NCBI RefSeq assembly: GCF_014644735.1
Contig: NZ_BMKZ01000027.1
Span: forward strand, 1 to 44,196
Reading direction: 5' to 3'
DNA from: Caldalkalibacillus thermarum
Lineage (GTDB): Bacteria > Bacillota > Bacilli > Caldalkalibacillales > Caldalkalibacillaceae
Length of the DNA: 44,196 nt
Shown here: one piece after another, positions 8,060 to 16,396 of the stretch
Layout: every line of letters begins with the position of its first letter
Numbering within the stretch: the stretch's first letter is position 1
Made by a program: the position numbers and the translations under genes
Notes under the pieces: generated by a model
The model's input: only the letters and a program-made list of their open reading frames with translations
Told to the model about the DNA's origin: nothing
The model's database searches: none

Positions 8060-8176
8060 TTATTTAAGCTGCCCGCCCAACACTGCCCCGTCATTATTAA
8101 TCACTGCAGCCGAAATATACAAACGTTTCCCGTCACGGGCCTCCTGTTCGGGGAACGGGACTATCAGGAGTCGAGC
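8060..8176 (-). pseudogene. Coding-like fragment in frame with the DUF1002 stop codon
   Basis: Directly after the DUF1002 stop, the same minus-strand frame stays open for 38 more codons and ends in TAA at 8062-8060. The sense looks protein-like (LLIVPFPEQEARDGKRLYIS, then AAVINNDGAVLGGQLK). There is no ATG or ribosome site, so it is not an independent gene. It reads like the C-terminal end of an unrelated enzyme: the DGKRLYISAAVxNxDGxVL pattern is vaguely like hotdog-fold thioesterases, but this is not secure. It is probably the remnant of a deleted gene. Confidence 0.4.
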
Positions 8177-8179
8177 AGC

Positions 8180-9076
8180 TTAACTTGAAAAGACATCTTT
8201 TAATCTTTCAAAGAAGGCAATGATCACATCGAGAACTTTACGCAAGAAATTGCGGGTTTCTTCCCGGTCCAGAATCTCATTTAAGTTATCCCGGATATTT
8301 TTCAACTGGTTGCTAACTTGCTCCCAGTTGATGTCTAAATTTTTCAGGCGTTTTAACAAGTGAACCAGGGCATCAATATCTTCTTCTGTCAGTTCAATAC
8401 CCAGTTCAGCAGCAATCTCCCGGATTAAGTTGCGGTAATCTTCATCGGTTTCAAGCTTGGTATCAGCCAATCTTTCTTTGAGCCGTCTCATCAGTTCAGC
8501 CGCTTCTTCTGAGCCGATTTTATCGGCCAGTTCAGCCGTTTTGACCATTTCCTCGTTGGCCACTTGCTTTTGTTCTTCGTCAATCTCTATATCGGCTGCT
8601 GCCTCAAAGGCTTTGATGATCCCTGTCAGACCGGCCGTGCCGCTGACTCTGAAAGGAGCGGTCACATACACATCTGCATCCTGGATGCCAGCCGTGGCCA
8701 TGGCATTGGCATACATTTCTTCTGTTACCCAGTCAATATTATTGGTGGTTACCGTAAGGCCAGCCCCTTCTTCCAACAGGGTAATTCTGGCAGAAGAAAT
8801 CGCCCGCGTACCGATCTTGGATGCATCAATATACTGACCCAGATATTGATGCTCCTCCTGGTTGGACACATAGATAATTTCCACATCTTCACCAACACCC
8901 ATTTCAGCCAAAATTCGCTCGCGTTGTTCCTGGGTCAGGTTCTCACCAAGGGTCACCACCGTTTCGCCGGTGATGGCATCAGCGGAAACCGGCAGGGCAA
9001 AACTGAATACTAGCAAAGTCCATAAAGCCAAACCAGCAATCCATTTTTTGTACGGCTTTTCCGTCATCCATAACAT
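8180..9076 (-). CDS. DUF1002 secreted/cell-surface protein
   Basis: 298 residues from the Met at 9076, chosen because AAGGAGGG lies 7 nt upstream; the frame itself is open to 9103. An N-terminal hydrophobic segment after a basic stretch (KPYKKWIAGLALWTLL...ALPVSADA) is a signal peptide with cleavage around ADA. The DUF1002 domain follows: ETVVTLGENLTQEQRERILA, IGTRAISSARI, GLTVTTNNIDWVTEEMY, AGIQDADVYVTAPFRVSGTAGLTGI. The C-terminal 130 residues are charged, coiled-coil-like helices. B. subtilis YpuA belongs to the same family; the function is unknown, probably envelope-related. Own terminator downstream. Confidence 0.85.
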   Translation of the reverse strand: MLWMTEKPYKKWIAGLALWTLLVFSFALPVSADAITGETVVTLGENLTQEQRERILAEMGVGEDVEIIYVSNQEEHQYLGQYIDASKIGTRAISSARITLLEEGAGLTVTTNNIDWVTEEMYANAMATAGIQDADVYVTAPFRVSGTAGLTGIIKAFEAAADIEIDEEQKQVANEEMVKTAELADKIGSEEAAELMRRLKERLADTKLETDEDYRNLIREIAAELGIELTEEDIDALVHLLKRLKNLDINWEQVSNQLKNIRDNLNEILDREETRNFLRKVLDVIIAFFERLKDVFSS

Positions 9077-9291
9077 GGGTTGTCCCTCCTTAATTCCAGT
9101 CAATTAAACATATGCTTAATGTTTTTCTGCCCTTGTCTAATCTATTATATTCGCCCCGTTTTCTTTTCTTTATGGGGGAAAAATCCTGCCACAACCACCC
9201 TCCCATTCTATTATTCCCACTAAATTGCTTTTATAATCTATGTCTATTAACTTTTTGATTCAATTATGACGACTTGTCTCCTATTAGTTTA

Positions 9292-10182
9292 TTAGTTAGG
9301 CGGTGTGCGCAAAACCAGGTGTTTATGCAGCACTTTAAAATGGCTGGGTAGTGTTCCTCCCCGTTCGCCGTCCAAATTCAGCTGAACCGGGTAAGCGGAG
9401 GTGACTTTCAGTTCAGCCGTTTGAAAATAGATCACACGGGGATCATGAATATGGTCTCCCTTGATGACCTGCGTGGCAATCTTCAGAAACTCAGGCATGG
9501 TTGTTTTGCGTACCACCAGCACATCAAAGTAGCCGTCGTTCATCACTGCCTTGGGAGCCAGTTTCTCAAAGCCACCCACCGAATGGCTGTTGGCCACCAG
9601 AAACAGCATGATCTCTTCATCAATGACTCGTTTGGGAGAAGTGATGGTAACCCGGGTGGGCTTCAACCAGGCTAGTTTTTCGATACCCTTGACATAGTAA
9701 GCCAATTGGCCAAACATTGTTTTGAGCCGGCTGGGCACTTCATAAGTGAGCTCCGTGAGCGTCCCTCCGCCGGCAATATTAATAAAATATTGCCGGTTCA
9801 CTTTGCCCACGTCAATGCTGGTCGTCTTGCCGTTAATAATCACATCACAAGCCGCTTCAAAATCTTTGGGAATACCCAGTGCCCGGGCAAAATCGTTCGT
9901 GGTACCGGCAGGGATAATGCCTAACTGGGGACGGTATTTTTTTTCTGCCAAGCCATTGACCACTTCATTGACAGTCCCGTCTCCCCCTGCAGCCACCACC
10001 AGATCACAGCGACGTTCTACGGCGGTCTCCGCCGCCCGCATGGCATCTCCCGCACCGGTAGTGGCATGACAGGAGGTCTCGTACCCGGCTCTTTCCAGCT
10101 TCTCCAGTATGCTTGGTATATGTTTACGAAACAGTTCCCGTCCGGCCGAAGGATTGTAAATAATGCGTGCCCGTTTAAACAT
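9292..10182 (-). CDS. dgkB: Diacylglycerol kinase DgkB
   Basis: 296 residues. It phosphorylates diacylglycerol, released during lipoteichoic-acid synthesis, back to phosphatidic acid at the inner membrane face. The DAGK catalytic domain is complete: IIYNPSAGRELF at the start, the nucleotide-binding VVAAGGDGTVNEVVNGL (about 64-80), GIIPAGTTNDFARALGIP, the INIAGGGTLTELTYEVPSRLK segment and the C-terminal LNLDGERGGTLP. Length and motifs match B. subtilis DgkB (YerQ), which lies in the same chromosomal neighbourhood between gatB and yefA. A good promoter is seen at 10276-10304. Monocistronic. Confidence 0.92.
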   Translation of the reverse strand: MFKRARIIYNPSAGRELFRKHIPSILEKLERAGYETSCHATTGAGDAMRAAETAVERRCDLVVAAGGDGTVNEVVNGLAEKKYRPQLGIIPAGTTNDFARALGIPKDFEAACDVIINGKTTSIDVGKVNRQYFINIAGGGTLTELTYEVPSRLKTMFGQLAYYVKGIEKLAWLKPTRVTITSPKRVIDEEIMLFLVANSHSVGGFEKLAPKAVMNDGYFDVLVVRKTTMPEFLKIATQVIKGDHIHDPRVIYFQTAELKVTSAYPVQLNLDGERGGTLPSHFKVLHKHLVLRTPPN

Positions 10183-10275
10183 AGCAGACGCTCCTCTTGT
10201 TCACAAGGTTTCGGTGCTCCCCCAGCACGCAAAATAAATAAATAGAAAAATATTTGCACAACACTATTTATCCTT

Positions 10276-10304
10276 ATCATACTCGAATTGGTAAGCCTTG
10301 TCAT
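10276..10304 (-). promoter_or_regulatory. Predicted sigma-A promoter of dgkB
   Basis: On the minus strand, ATGACA (10304-10299) and TATGAT (10281-10276) with 17 nt between them; each hexamer matches the consensus at 5 of 6 bases. Transcription would start near 10269, about 87 nt before the ATG. Confidence 0.6.
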
Positions 10305-10620
10305 CATTGTATGCGGGCAGTATGCTCACTGGGCCTGGCAACAGGATCACCATTTCATCAAACGGTCCGTTTCATGTCATCTCGAAAGTCTTCTTTCACT
10401 TTATTTTTAAATTGGACTTTCCCCTAATCCCCTTTACACGTAGGATCATATAAATGTTTTTGTGTAGATCAATCAAGCTCTACAAGAGGACGAATAAATA
10501 AACATTTTAAGGAAGGTTTCATCGAGAGGCCTCCCTCATCATGCAGACGTCCTTTATTCATATCCTTTATCCATAATATAACTACATTTCAATATTAATT
10601 ATTTTTTTAATATTCGTTCA
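10305..10620. other. Gene-free stretch upstream of dgkB and left of the IS30 copy
   Basis: 316 bp between the dgkB promoter and the left inverted repeat of the IS30 element. It is AT-rich towards the right. No reading frame, RNA signature or perfect hairpin convincing enough to name was seen. Confidence 0.4.
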
Positions 10621-11623
<1,003 letters not shown>

Positions 11624-11663
11624 TTTAAGTTTTTTTAATATTTTTTATTCAAAAACGAAATGA

Positions 11664-11697
11664 CTTGTACTTGTCACAAATTAATGGCAAGTACAAG
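11664..11697. repeat. Perfect 10-bp hairpin downstream of the IS30 copy
   Basis: CTTGTACTTG (11664-11673) pairs with CAAGTACAAG (11688-11697) around a 14-nt loop. There is no T-run, so it is not a standard terminator. The remainder of 11624-11879 is AT-rich, non-coding, and contains the direct repeat at 11805-11843. Confidence 0.5.
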
Positions 11698-11804
11698 CCA
11701 CCACAATTTATGAATGAAAGAGGGGATTAACTAGCTACCAATTCTACAAAAGTAATGCAGTATTAACATCCCATTCCTATCCTATAACAAATCTATGCAT
11801 ATTG

Positions 11805-11843
11805 CACCGCATATTTTTGGCGGAAACCCGCCATTTTGTGTCA
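11805..11843 (+). repeat. 39-bp imperfect direct repeat, copy 1, with a 6-4-6 palindrome
   Basis: Begins CACCG and ends TTGTGTCA. It aligns without gaps to 15285-15323 at 29 of 39 positions. Its centre is a perfect dyad TGGCGG-AAAC-CCGCCA (11818-11833). The two copies lie just outside the ends of the secreted-protein/ABC cassette (11880-15028). Confidence 0.65.
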
Positions 11844-11879
11844 TTTTTAATTACAACTTTTGGATCGCAAGTACTAGAT

Positions 11880-12608
11880 TTACTCTTCATAAGGAAGGTC
11901 ATCGGGAACAACCAGAAAGTCAGGAGCATCAGATGTCAATTTGATAGCACACTTTTCCTTTCCATCACGCAACAATTCCTGGATGAGTTGACTAATCTTA
12001 TTGGCCGCTTCCTCTGATTTCGATTCGTTCAGTCCGTGCTCTTCATTCAGCATTTCAAACAGCTCTTTCTTGACATAGGAACGAAGCCATTTGTCTTCAA
12101 ATAACTGAGGATATTGCCGTTGAAGTTTAGCAATGGCGACGATATCGGGATTGTCACCATCATCGGCTGTAAGCTCGGCTTCAATAATCCTTTGATTCCA
12201 TTCCCATGCTTGTTCTTTCTCAATTAAAATATTCTTATCATGTTTTGCTATACAGACTAATGTTAAATCTGTCAGTAATGATGTAAATGCGGCTTGATAA
12301 TCAACTTCACTAAGCGTTGTTTCTATCTCAAGCCCGCCTCGCTTTCGTTCATATTCCATCGTTCGTATTTTTTGAGTTGCGGTTTCTGTCCACAGTTCCT
12401 GATGGGTGAGACTTTCACTTCCCACATAGGCAATCACTTGAGGAGCCAACGATGGATCCTGCTGTTCTAACATGACTTCAAACCACTCCAGATAATCTTG
12501 CACAACATGGGGATTTGCTTCAGTTCTTAAACCAAGCCACATATATCCCATACCTAACACAAGGACCATGACAAAAAAGGACAAAAGAAACCATTTGCTT
12601 AATCTCAC
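11880..12608 (-). CDS. Membrane-anchored extracytoplasmic protein of the ABC cassette (unknown function)
   Basis: 242 residues. A single N-terminal membrane segment (LSKWFLLSFFVMVLVLGMGYMWLGL) without a lipobox is followed by a soluble, acidic, helix-rich extracytoplasmic domain. Parts such as VIAYVGSESLTHQELW...EYERKR and a C-terminal run of short helices are loosely reminiscent of the N-terminal helical domain of PrsA/SurA foldases, but no peptidyl-prolyl isomerase domain is present, so this is only a hint. GTG start at 12608 with AAAGGAG 9 nt upstream. It is the last gene of the minus-strand cassette, 14 bp after the permease gene, so it probably assists or protects against the substrate of that transporter (inference). 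Confidence 0.7.
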   Translation of the reverse strand: MRLSKWFLLSFFVMVLVLGMGYMWLGLRTEANPHVVQDYLEWFEVMLEQQDPSLAPQVIAYVGSESLTHQELWTETATQKIRTMEYERKRGGLEIETTLSEVDYQAAFTSLLTDLTLVCIAKHDKNILIEKEQAWEWNQRIIEAELTADDGDNPDIVAIAKLQRQYPQLFEDKWLRSYVKKELFEMLNEEHGLNESKSEEAANKISQLIQELLRDGKEKCAIKLTSDAPDFLVVPDDLPYEE

Positions 12609-12622
12609 CTTATCAGTCTCCT

Positions 12623-13570
12623 TTATGACTTAGCCATTCTGTACAGATACAACCGCCAACATAAATAGATTATGGCAGCCAAATAAACAGCGATGACAGT
12701 AATGAGAAACCATATTGAAGCCAGATAAGGAACCGGAAGCATAAAACCTTGGGTCACTTCTTCAAGCCGGTACATGCCAGGCTGTGGATATGATAACACA
12801 AGCCATGGACCGGGTTCTGACAGGTCATTCCAAAACCAATTGTCTGTAAATGCGTAAACAAATAAGGACTGAAAGTTAGCCCAAGGTAAGTAGCTGTTAA
12901 CGTACATCAGCCATGGAAGTTGAAAAGTATGTGATGTTGCAGCAGTAAATACCCTTTCTACCAGCAGGTAAAAAGGGACGATGGTGGCTCCCGCAATCGC
13001 AGAATTAAAAACAAATGTGATCAACATGGCGGCTATTCCCCAAAAAACACACGCAATATAATAAATGAAAAACGCCTTAGCCGTATCCGCCGATAAAAGG
13101 ACCGATAGCTCTCCTGCGGGGACGTTAGGTATAAGTAGAGATGTCATAGTAAATGTCAATAAATAGAACAGCAACACAACTGCATAATAGAGTACTAAAG
13201 ATATGATTTTGTTTCCAAAATAACGGGCTTTTTGTCTGTGTAGAACTGATACCCGGGGTAAAATGTTGTGTTTCAAATCGTCATAGATCCACAACACTCC
13301 CACCAATACAAGTGGAAAAAAGTAGATTGTAGAAAGAATATCTTCCATTGTATAGACAAAAATATGATCAAAGCGTAGCCAATGAAGCAGAATCGTAAAA
13401 GATTCCCCTGAAAAGGGAACCTGTGGATCCGGTTCCATTTGATGAAGCTCATTAGCGAATACATAGTGACTAAAGATGAAGGAAAATCCCCTTATCATTG
13501 GTATCATTGGCAAAATATAAATTGCTTTTTTCTTTTTTAGACGGATCCATTCGGCCTTCAACAGTTTCAT
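12623..13570 (-). CDS. ABC-2-like permease of the secreted-protein cassette
   Basis: 315 residues from the ATG at 13570, which overlaps the stop of the ATPase gene by 4 bp (ATGA). The open frame extends upstream to 13621, inside the ATPase gene, and is not used. It begins with a short basic cytoplasmic stretch (MKLLKAEWIRLKKKKAIYIL), followed by about six hydrophobic segments and a large extracytoplasmic loop after segment 1. This is the topology of ABC-2-type exporters or immunity permeases, though sequence similarity to a named family is not evident to me. With the ATPase it should form a transporter; export of, or resistance to, the small secreted protein encoded upstream is a reasonable guess. 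Confidence 0.78.
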   Translation of the reverse strand: MKLLKAEWIRLKKKKAIYILPMIPMIRGFSFIFSHYVFANELHQMEPDPQVPFSGESFTILLHWLRFDHIFVYTMEDILSTIYFFPLVLVGVLWIYDDLKHNILPRVSVLHRQKARYFGNKIISLVLYYAVVLLFYLLTFTMTSLLIPNVPAGELSVLLSADTAKAFFIYYIACVFWGIAAMLITFVFNSAIAGATIVPFYLLVERVFTAATSHTFQLPWLMYVNSYLPWANFQSLFVYAFTDNWFWNDLSEPGPWLVLSYPQPGMYRLEEVTQGFMLPVPYLASIWFLITVIAVYLAAIIYLCWRLYLYRMAKS

Positions 13571-14445
13571 TTCCTTACCCCTTTTGCCAGATGTTCTATC
13601 ATCCTGTCTAGTGAAGGACATTTATTCTCTATACTGTTAATGATCAAACCACTAGAAATCAATTTATTAACAACCATCTCTTCATTCTGCTTTGAAACAA
13701 CAATCTCCATTTTTTCCTTCAACACACGGGATTGATTAATGTATGGATTCAGTTCATCCGGAACCATCCGCCCATTGATATGGATATGTACCTGAATGAA
13801 AGGGTACAGGCTTTGAGCAATGTCATTAATCTGGATTAATTGTCCTTGATGAAGTAAAAGAATATGATCGGCCAACTTTAATGCTAAATCAAAGTCATGA
13901 GAAATCAGTATCACAGTTTTTCCCTGTTCATCATAACAGTTTATCAATTGGAGGAGTTTTTCCTGTGAGTCAAAATCTAGACCATTAAAGGGCTCATCTA
14001 AAAATAAAAAGTCTGGATCACCCAGTAAGGATAAAGCGATGCCTAACCTTTTCTTCATACCTAGTGAGTATGTTGAAACTGGCCGATTATCTTGGGGAAT
14101 ATTCCATTCAACAGCTAAGCCCAATATCCTTTGTTTGGAAACCGGCTGTTCCCGGAAATGGTTAAAGTACTCCAAATTTTCAAGCCCTGACAAATGAGGG
14201 TAGACTAGCGGCTGATCAAACACAACACCAATTTGTGAAACCGACTCTTGCACTTTTTTATTGTTATATAATACGATTCCTTGATCTGGGGGGAGAATCC
14301 CGACCAAAATTTTCATTAATGTAGTCTTCCCCATACCATTCAGGCCGAGAATGACACAAACTCCCTGTTCAATGTGAAGGTCATCAATAGGGAGGAGAAC
14401 ACGATGCTTTCTAAATGATTTGGCTAAATTCTTTATCTGTATCAT
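13567..14445 (-). CDS. ABC transporter ATPase of the secreted-protein cassette
   Basis: 292 residues. Walker A is GLNGMGKTT, the signature YSLGMKKRLGIALSLL, Walker B FLFLDEPFNGLD and the H-loop VILISHDFD. The NGxGKTTLMKILVGILPPDQG and SLGMKKRLGIA forms are typical of ABC-2 exporter/resistance ATPases (CcmA/NatA-like). A C-terminal extension of about 80 residues after the core (HIHINGRMVPDEL...NKLISSGLIINSIE) is also usual for that group. The ATG at 14445 is chosen: the GTG at 14454 is part of the TAGGTG ribosome site. Coupled by a 4-bp overlap to the permease gene. A strong hairpin (14481-14510) separates it from the secreted-protein gene. Confidence 0.9.
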   Translation of the reverse strand: MIQIKNLAKSFRKHRVLLPIDDLHIEQGVCVILGLNGMGKTTLMKILVGILPPDQGIVLYNNKKVQESVSQIGVVFDQPLVYPHLSGLENLEYFNHFREQPVSKQRILGLAVEWNIPQDNRPVSTYSLGMKKRLGIALSLLGDPDFLFLDEPFNGLDFDSQEKLLQLINCYDEQGKTVILISHDFDLALKLADHILLLHQGQLIQINDIAQSLYPFIQVHIHINGRMVPDELNPYINQSRVLKEKMEIVVSKQNEEMVVNKLISSGLIINSIENKCPSLDRMIEHLAKGVRK

Positions 14446-14480
14446 GATCGACACCTACTGCAGAATTGTCTAGTATTTTT

Positions 14481-14510
14481 GGCTCAGGAGAATATCACGT
14501 CTCCTGAGCC
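14481..14510. terminator. Perfect 11-bp hairpin between the secreted-protein gene and the ABC genes
   Basis: GGCTCAGGAGA (14481-14491) pairs with TCTCCTGAGCC (14500-14510), with an 8-nt loop. A T-rich tail (TAATTTTATT) follows only on the plus strand. For minus-strand transcripts it is a strong stem without a U-run, more like a stabiliser or attenuator that could keep the secreted-protein mRNA in excess over the ABC mRNA. Confidence 0.65.
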
Positions 14511-14560
14511 TAATTTTATTGCATAGTATTTGTATATAGAGGGTCTTCAAAATAAACCTA

Positions 14561-15028
14561 TTAATAAATATAAGCAGCATCAGTTGGATTAAGTAGTACT
14601 AATACCTTGCCATCAGAGGTTATAGCTGTACCACTTAGTGTAACTGTAATAATACCACTTCGAGAATGACTTTGGTAATGGGTGTTTGTCCAAACAGTAC
14701 TCATTGGGAAGTTAGTCCCTGATTTCCGGTTTCCGTCAGAGTAGGTAAGTGTCCAAGTAACATTTACCATTGTACCAACGAAAGATCGGGCTCCAAATGA
14801 AGCTTGAGATCTTAGTGTACTTACCCGATTTAAATATACCCAGGATTCTCCGGCAGAACCTACTACTGTACCAAGTGTCCCAATATCCTTGTTATTTTTA
14901 TTTTTATCTTCTATAATCATCGGAGAAACATTGAATTCTTCTGCTGCAGCTTTGTTTAAAGAAAAACCTGAAAGTGTTAAGGCAATAACAAACATTGCAA
15001 AAGTTAGAATGCATTTTTTTCTTAACAT
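14561..15028 (-). CDS. Small secreted protein of unknown function, divergent from comQ
   Basis: 155 residues from the Met at 15028, which has AAGGAGG 8 nt upstream; the open frame reaching 15139 lacks one. A classic Sec signal (MLRKKCILTFAMFVIALTLSG...NKAAA) predicts cleavage before EEF and a mature chain of about 127 residues. The mature part has no cysteine and is rich in Ser/Thr/Gly/Tyr/Trp with short alternating strands (VNVTWTLTYSDGNRKSG, GIITVTLSGTAITSDGKVLV), suggesting a small beta-sheet protein. I do not recognise the family. It is followed by a strong hairpin and then an ABC transporter operon, and it is transcribed away from the comQXPA locus. A bacteriocin-like or signal-responsive secreted factor is possible, but nothing in the sequence proves it. 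Confidence 0.8.
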   Translation of the reverse strand: MLRKKCILTFAMFVIALTLSGFSLNKAAAEEFNVSPMIIEDKNKNNKDIGTLGTVVGSAGESWVYLNRVSTLRSQASFGARSFVGTMVNVTWTLTYSDGNRKSGTNFPMSTVWTNTHYQSHSRSGIITVTLSGTAITSDGKVLVLLNPTDAAYIY

Positions 15029-15132
15029 ATCAAACCCTCCTTGATATAATGATTTTATGTAATATTGTTTTGGTGAAGTTCCGTACAAATGTAGTGCTTC
15101 TTTACAATTTACTCCCCCTTTCCTTACAAACT

Positions 15133-15250
15133 GACCCATTCACAAAGAATCTGTATTTTAGGAATTAATAGACTGAACACATGTAGATTCTTTGCAGTGG
15201 GTCGTAACTAGTCACCACCGGTTACTCTGCAAATTAGTTTGGTGGTGACT
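15133..15250. repeat. Two consecutive inverted repeats in the secreted-protein/comQ intergenic region
   Basis: First: GACCCATTCACAAAGAATCT (15133-15152) faces AGATTCTTTGCAGTGGGTC (15185-15203); the arms agree in GACCCA and CAAAGAATCT and differ only in the middle. Second: AGTCACCACC (15210-15219) pairs perfectly with GGTGGTGACT (15241-15250). They fall in the 5' region of the secreted-protein gene (start 15028) and could be operators or a structured leader. The whole gene-free stretch 15029-15465 holds these repeats, the dyads at 15298-15334 and a possible promoter; no further gene was seen. Confidence 0.6.
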
Positions 15251-15284
15251 TCAATTACATATTAAAGTAAATTTTGAAATTTTT

Positions 15285-15323
15285 CACCGTAAATATGTTG
15301 CGGAATACCGCCAAATTGTGGCA
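15285..15323 (+). repeat. 39-bp imperfect direct repeat, copy 2
   Basis: Begins CACCG and ends TTGTGGCA; same orientation as 11805-11843, 29 of 39 bases identical without gaps. It includes the ComA-box-like dyad at 15298-15313. The two copies are 3.48 kb apart and enclose the secreted-protein/ABC cassette. Confidence 0.65.
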
Positions 15324-15334
15324 GTATTCCGCAT
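15298..15334 (+). promoter_or_regulatory. Tandem ComA-box-like dyads upstream of comQ (may double as a terminator)
   Basis: TTGCGG-AATA-CCGCCA (15298-15313) differs from the B. subtilis ComA box TTGCGG-N4-CCGCAA at one position. 21 bp further, two helical turns, TGGCAG-TATT-CCGCAT (15319-15334) is a weaker match. The two dyads are also complementary to each other (TGCGGAATAC with GTATTCCGCA), and a TTTTTTT run follows, so the same bases could form a rho-independent terminator. No plus-strand gene lies just upstream to terminate, which favours an operator function for comQ and/or the divergent secreted-protein gene. Binding is inference. Confidence 0.5.
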
Positions 15335-15350
15335 TTTTTTGTGGCCTGCG

Positions 15351-15378
15351 TTGAAAATGAATGAAAAAAGGGAATATT
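15351..15378 (+). promoter_or_regulatory. Possible comQ promoter
   Basis: TTGAAA (15351-15356) and AATATT (15373-15378), spacing 16, 87 nt before the proposed comQ start. The -10 is poor, which would suit an activator-dependent promoter: the dyads at 15298-15334 would lie about 50-90 bp upstream of the transcription start, the usual range for ComA sites. Confidence 0.3.
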
Positions 15379-15465
15379 TGCCCATTTGGTATAGCAATAT
15401 TAGTACATATGTAGTAGTATTATGTTTAATAAGGGAATAAATTAGTAAATAAGAACGTTGTGCTG

Positions 15466-16377
15466 ATGAAGGAAATGGAATTGATTTTTAACAAAATGAT
15501 CACGTCTATTGAAACAGATTTGTCCGTTCCATCACTAAAAAACATGGCCTTGGAGGCACTGAAATACCACCAAAGCCAAAGCAACTTTTCATTCGGCCGT
15601 CTAACCCTCATACACCATGACATGTTTGCCAAACGTTCAAAGGAAGTGGTAAAAGCTGCAGCGGCGGTAGAGATTTTGGTTCTTGCTGGCGACATTTTGG
15701 ATGATGTAGAAGACCAGGATCAGCCAGAAGCACCTTGGACCCAAACCGAGCTACTATATTCCTTGCACTTGGCTATAAGTCTTTTGCTGTTAGGACAAAA
15801 AATGATCACGGATCTGAAAATCGAAGAGGAAAGAAAAGTGAAACTGCTGTCCTACGTCTCCTCCAAATTGTTAAACAGTCTGAGTGGACAGCATATAGAC
15901 TTAACCCACGCGATTGAAACAGAGGAAGATCTCTTATATATGATCAAGCGCAAATCAGGTTCCTTGATATGCTTAGCCTGTATGTTGGGCGCCATTTTGG
16001 CAGATGCAGAGGAACACTTCTCTATCATTGAAAATTATGCCCTGAACATGGGCATTGTGGCTCAAATCAAAAACGACCTTCAAGACTTGTATGACTGGGA
16101 TAGAAAGAGTGACATCAGGTTAAAGAAAATATCGCTGCCAGTATGGTACATGCTTAACGACAAAACTGATAATCTGTTGAAAAGTTATTACTCCGGCCAG
16201 CTCGATTACCGTGAGCTGTACGAGAAAAAAGAAACCGTTATCCAGGAGGTGGAACATAAAGGGGCCATCCATTATGCCAGGGTCATGATAGAAATACATA
16301 AAGGAAAGGCCTATCAGTATATCGAAAAGTTGAACGTTTCTGCTAAATATAAGTCACTATTAAAAAAATTAATTTAA
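15466..16377 (+). CDS. comQ: ComX-modifying isoprenyl transferase ComQ
   Basis: 303 residues. It attaches an isoprenyl group (farnesyl or geranyl in known strains) to the tryptophan of the ComX precursor in the cytoplasm. It is a polyprenyl-synthase fold protein: first Asp-rich motif DDVED at 79-83 within AAVEILVLAGDILDDVEDQD, second NDLQD at 203-207. It shares with B. subtilis ComQ the stretches VEIL-L--DI-DD-ED-D, GQH-DLT--I-TE and K-GSLI-LA---G--LA, beyond what a housekeeping prenyl synthase would show. The frame opens with GTG at 15460; ATG 15466 is preferred because it gives MKEM, like MKEI in B. subtilis. No good ribosome site is visible, so the start is uncertain. comX follows after 19 bp. 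Confidence 0.9.
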   Translation: MKEMELIFNKMITSIETDLSVPSLKNMALEALKYHQSQSNFSFGRLTLIHHDMFAKRSKEVVKAAAAVEILVLAGDILDDVEDQDQPEAPWTQTELLYSLHLAISLLLLGQKMITDLKIEEERKVKLLSYVSSKLLNSLSGQHIDLTHAIETEEDLLYMIKRKSGSLICLACMLGAILADAEEHFSIIENYALNMGIVAQIKNDLQDLYDWDRKSDIRLKKISLPVWYMLNDKTDNLLKSYYSGQLDYRELYEKKETVIQEVEHKGAIHYARVMIEIHKGKAYQYIEKLNVSAKYKSLLKKLI

Positions 16378-16396
16378 AAACGTAGAGGTGATGGAG

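Larger units (their letters stand above)
7789..8179. other. Intergenic region between the amino-acid importer and the DUF1002 gene
   Basis: 391 bp. It holds the AT-rich promoter zone of the importer operon (around 7865-7920, no single clear -35/-10 pair), a minus-strand terminator at 8018-8040, and a coding-like fragment at 8060-8176 (both listed). Nothing else recognised. Confidence 0.5.

Noticed and set aside
14561-15028. Lactococcin-972-type bacteriocin identity for the secreted protein
   Set aside because: Signal peptide and ABC neighbours fit, but the mature sequence does not resemble lactococcin 972 and the permease is not the DUF1430 type found in such clusters.
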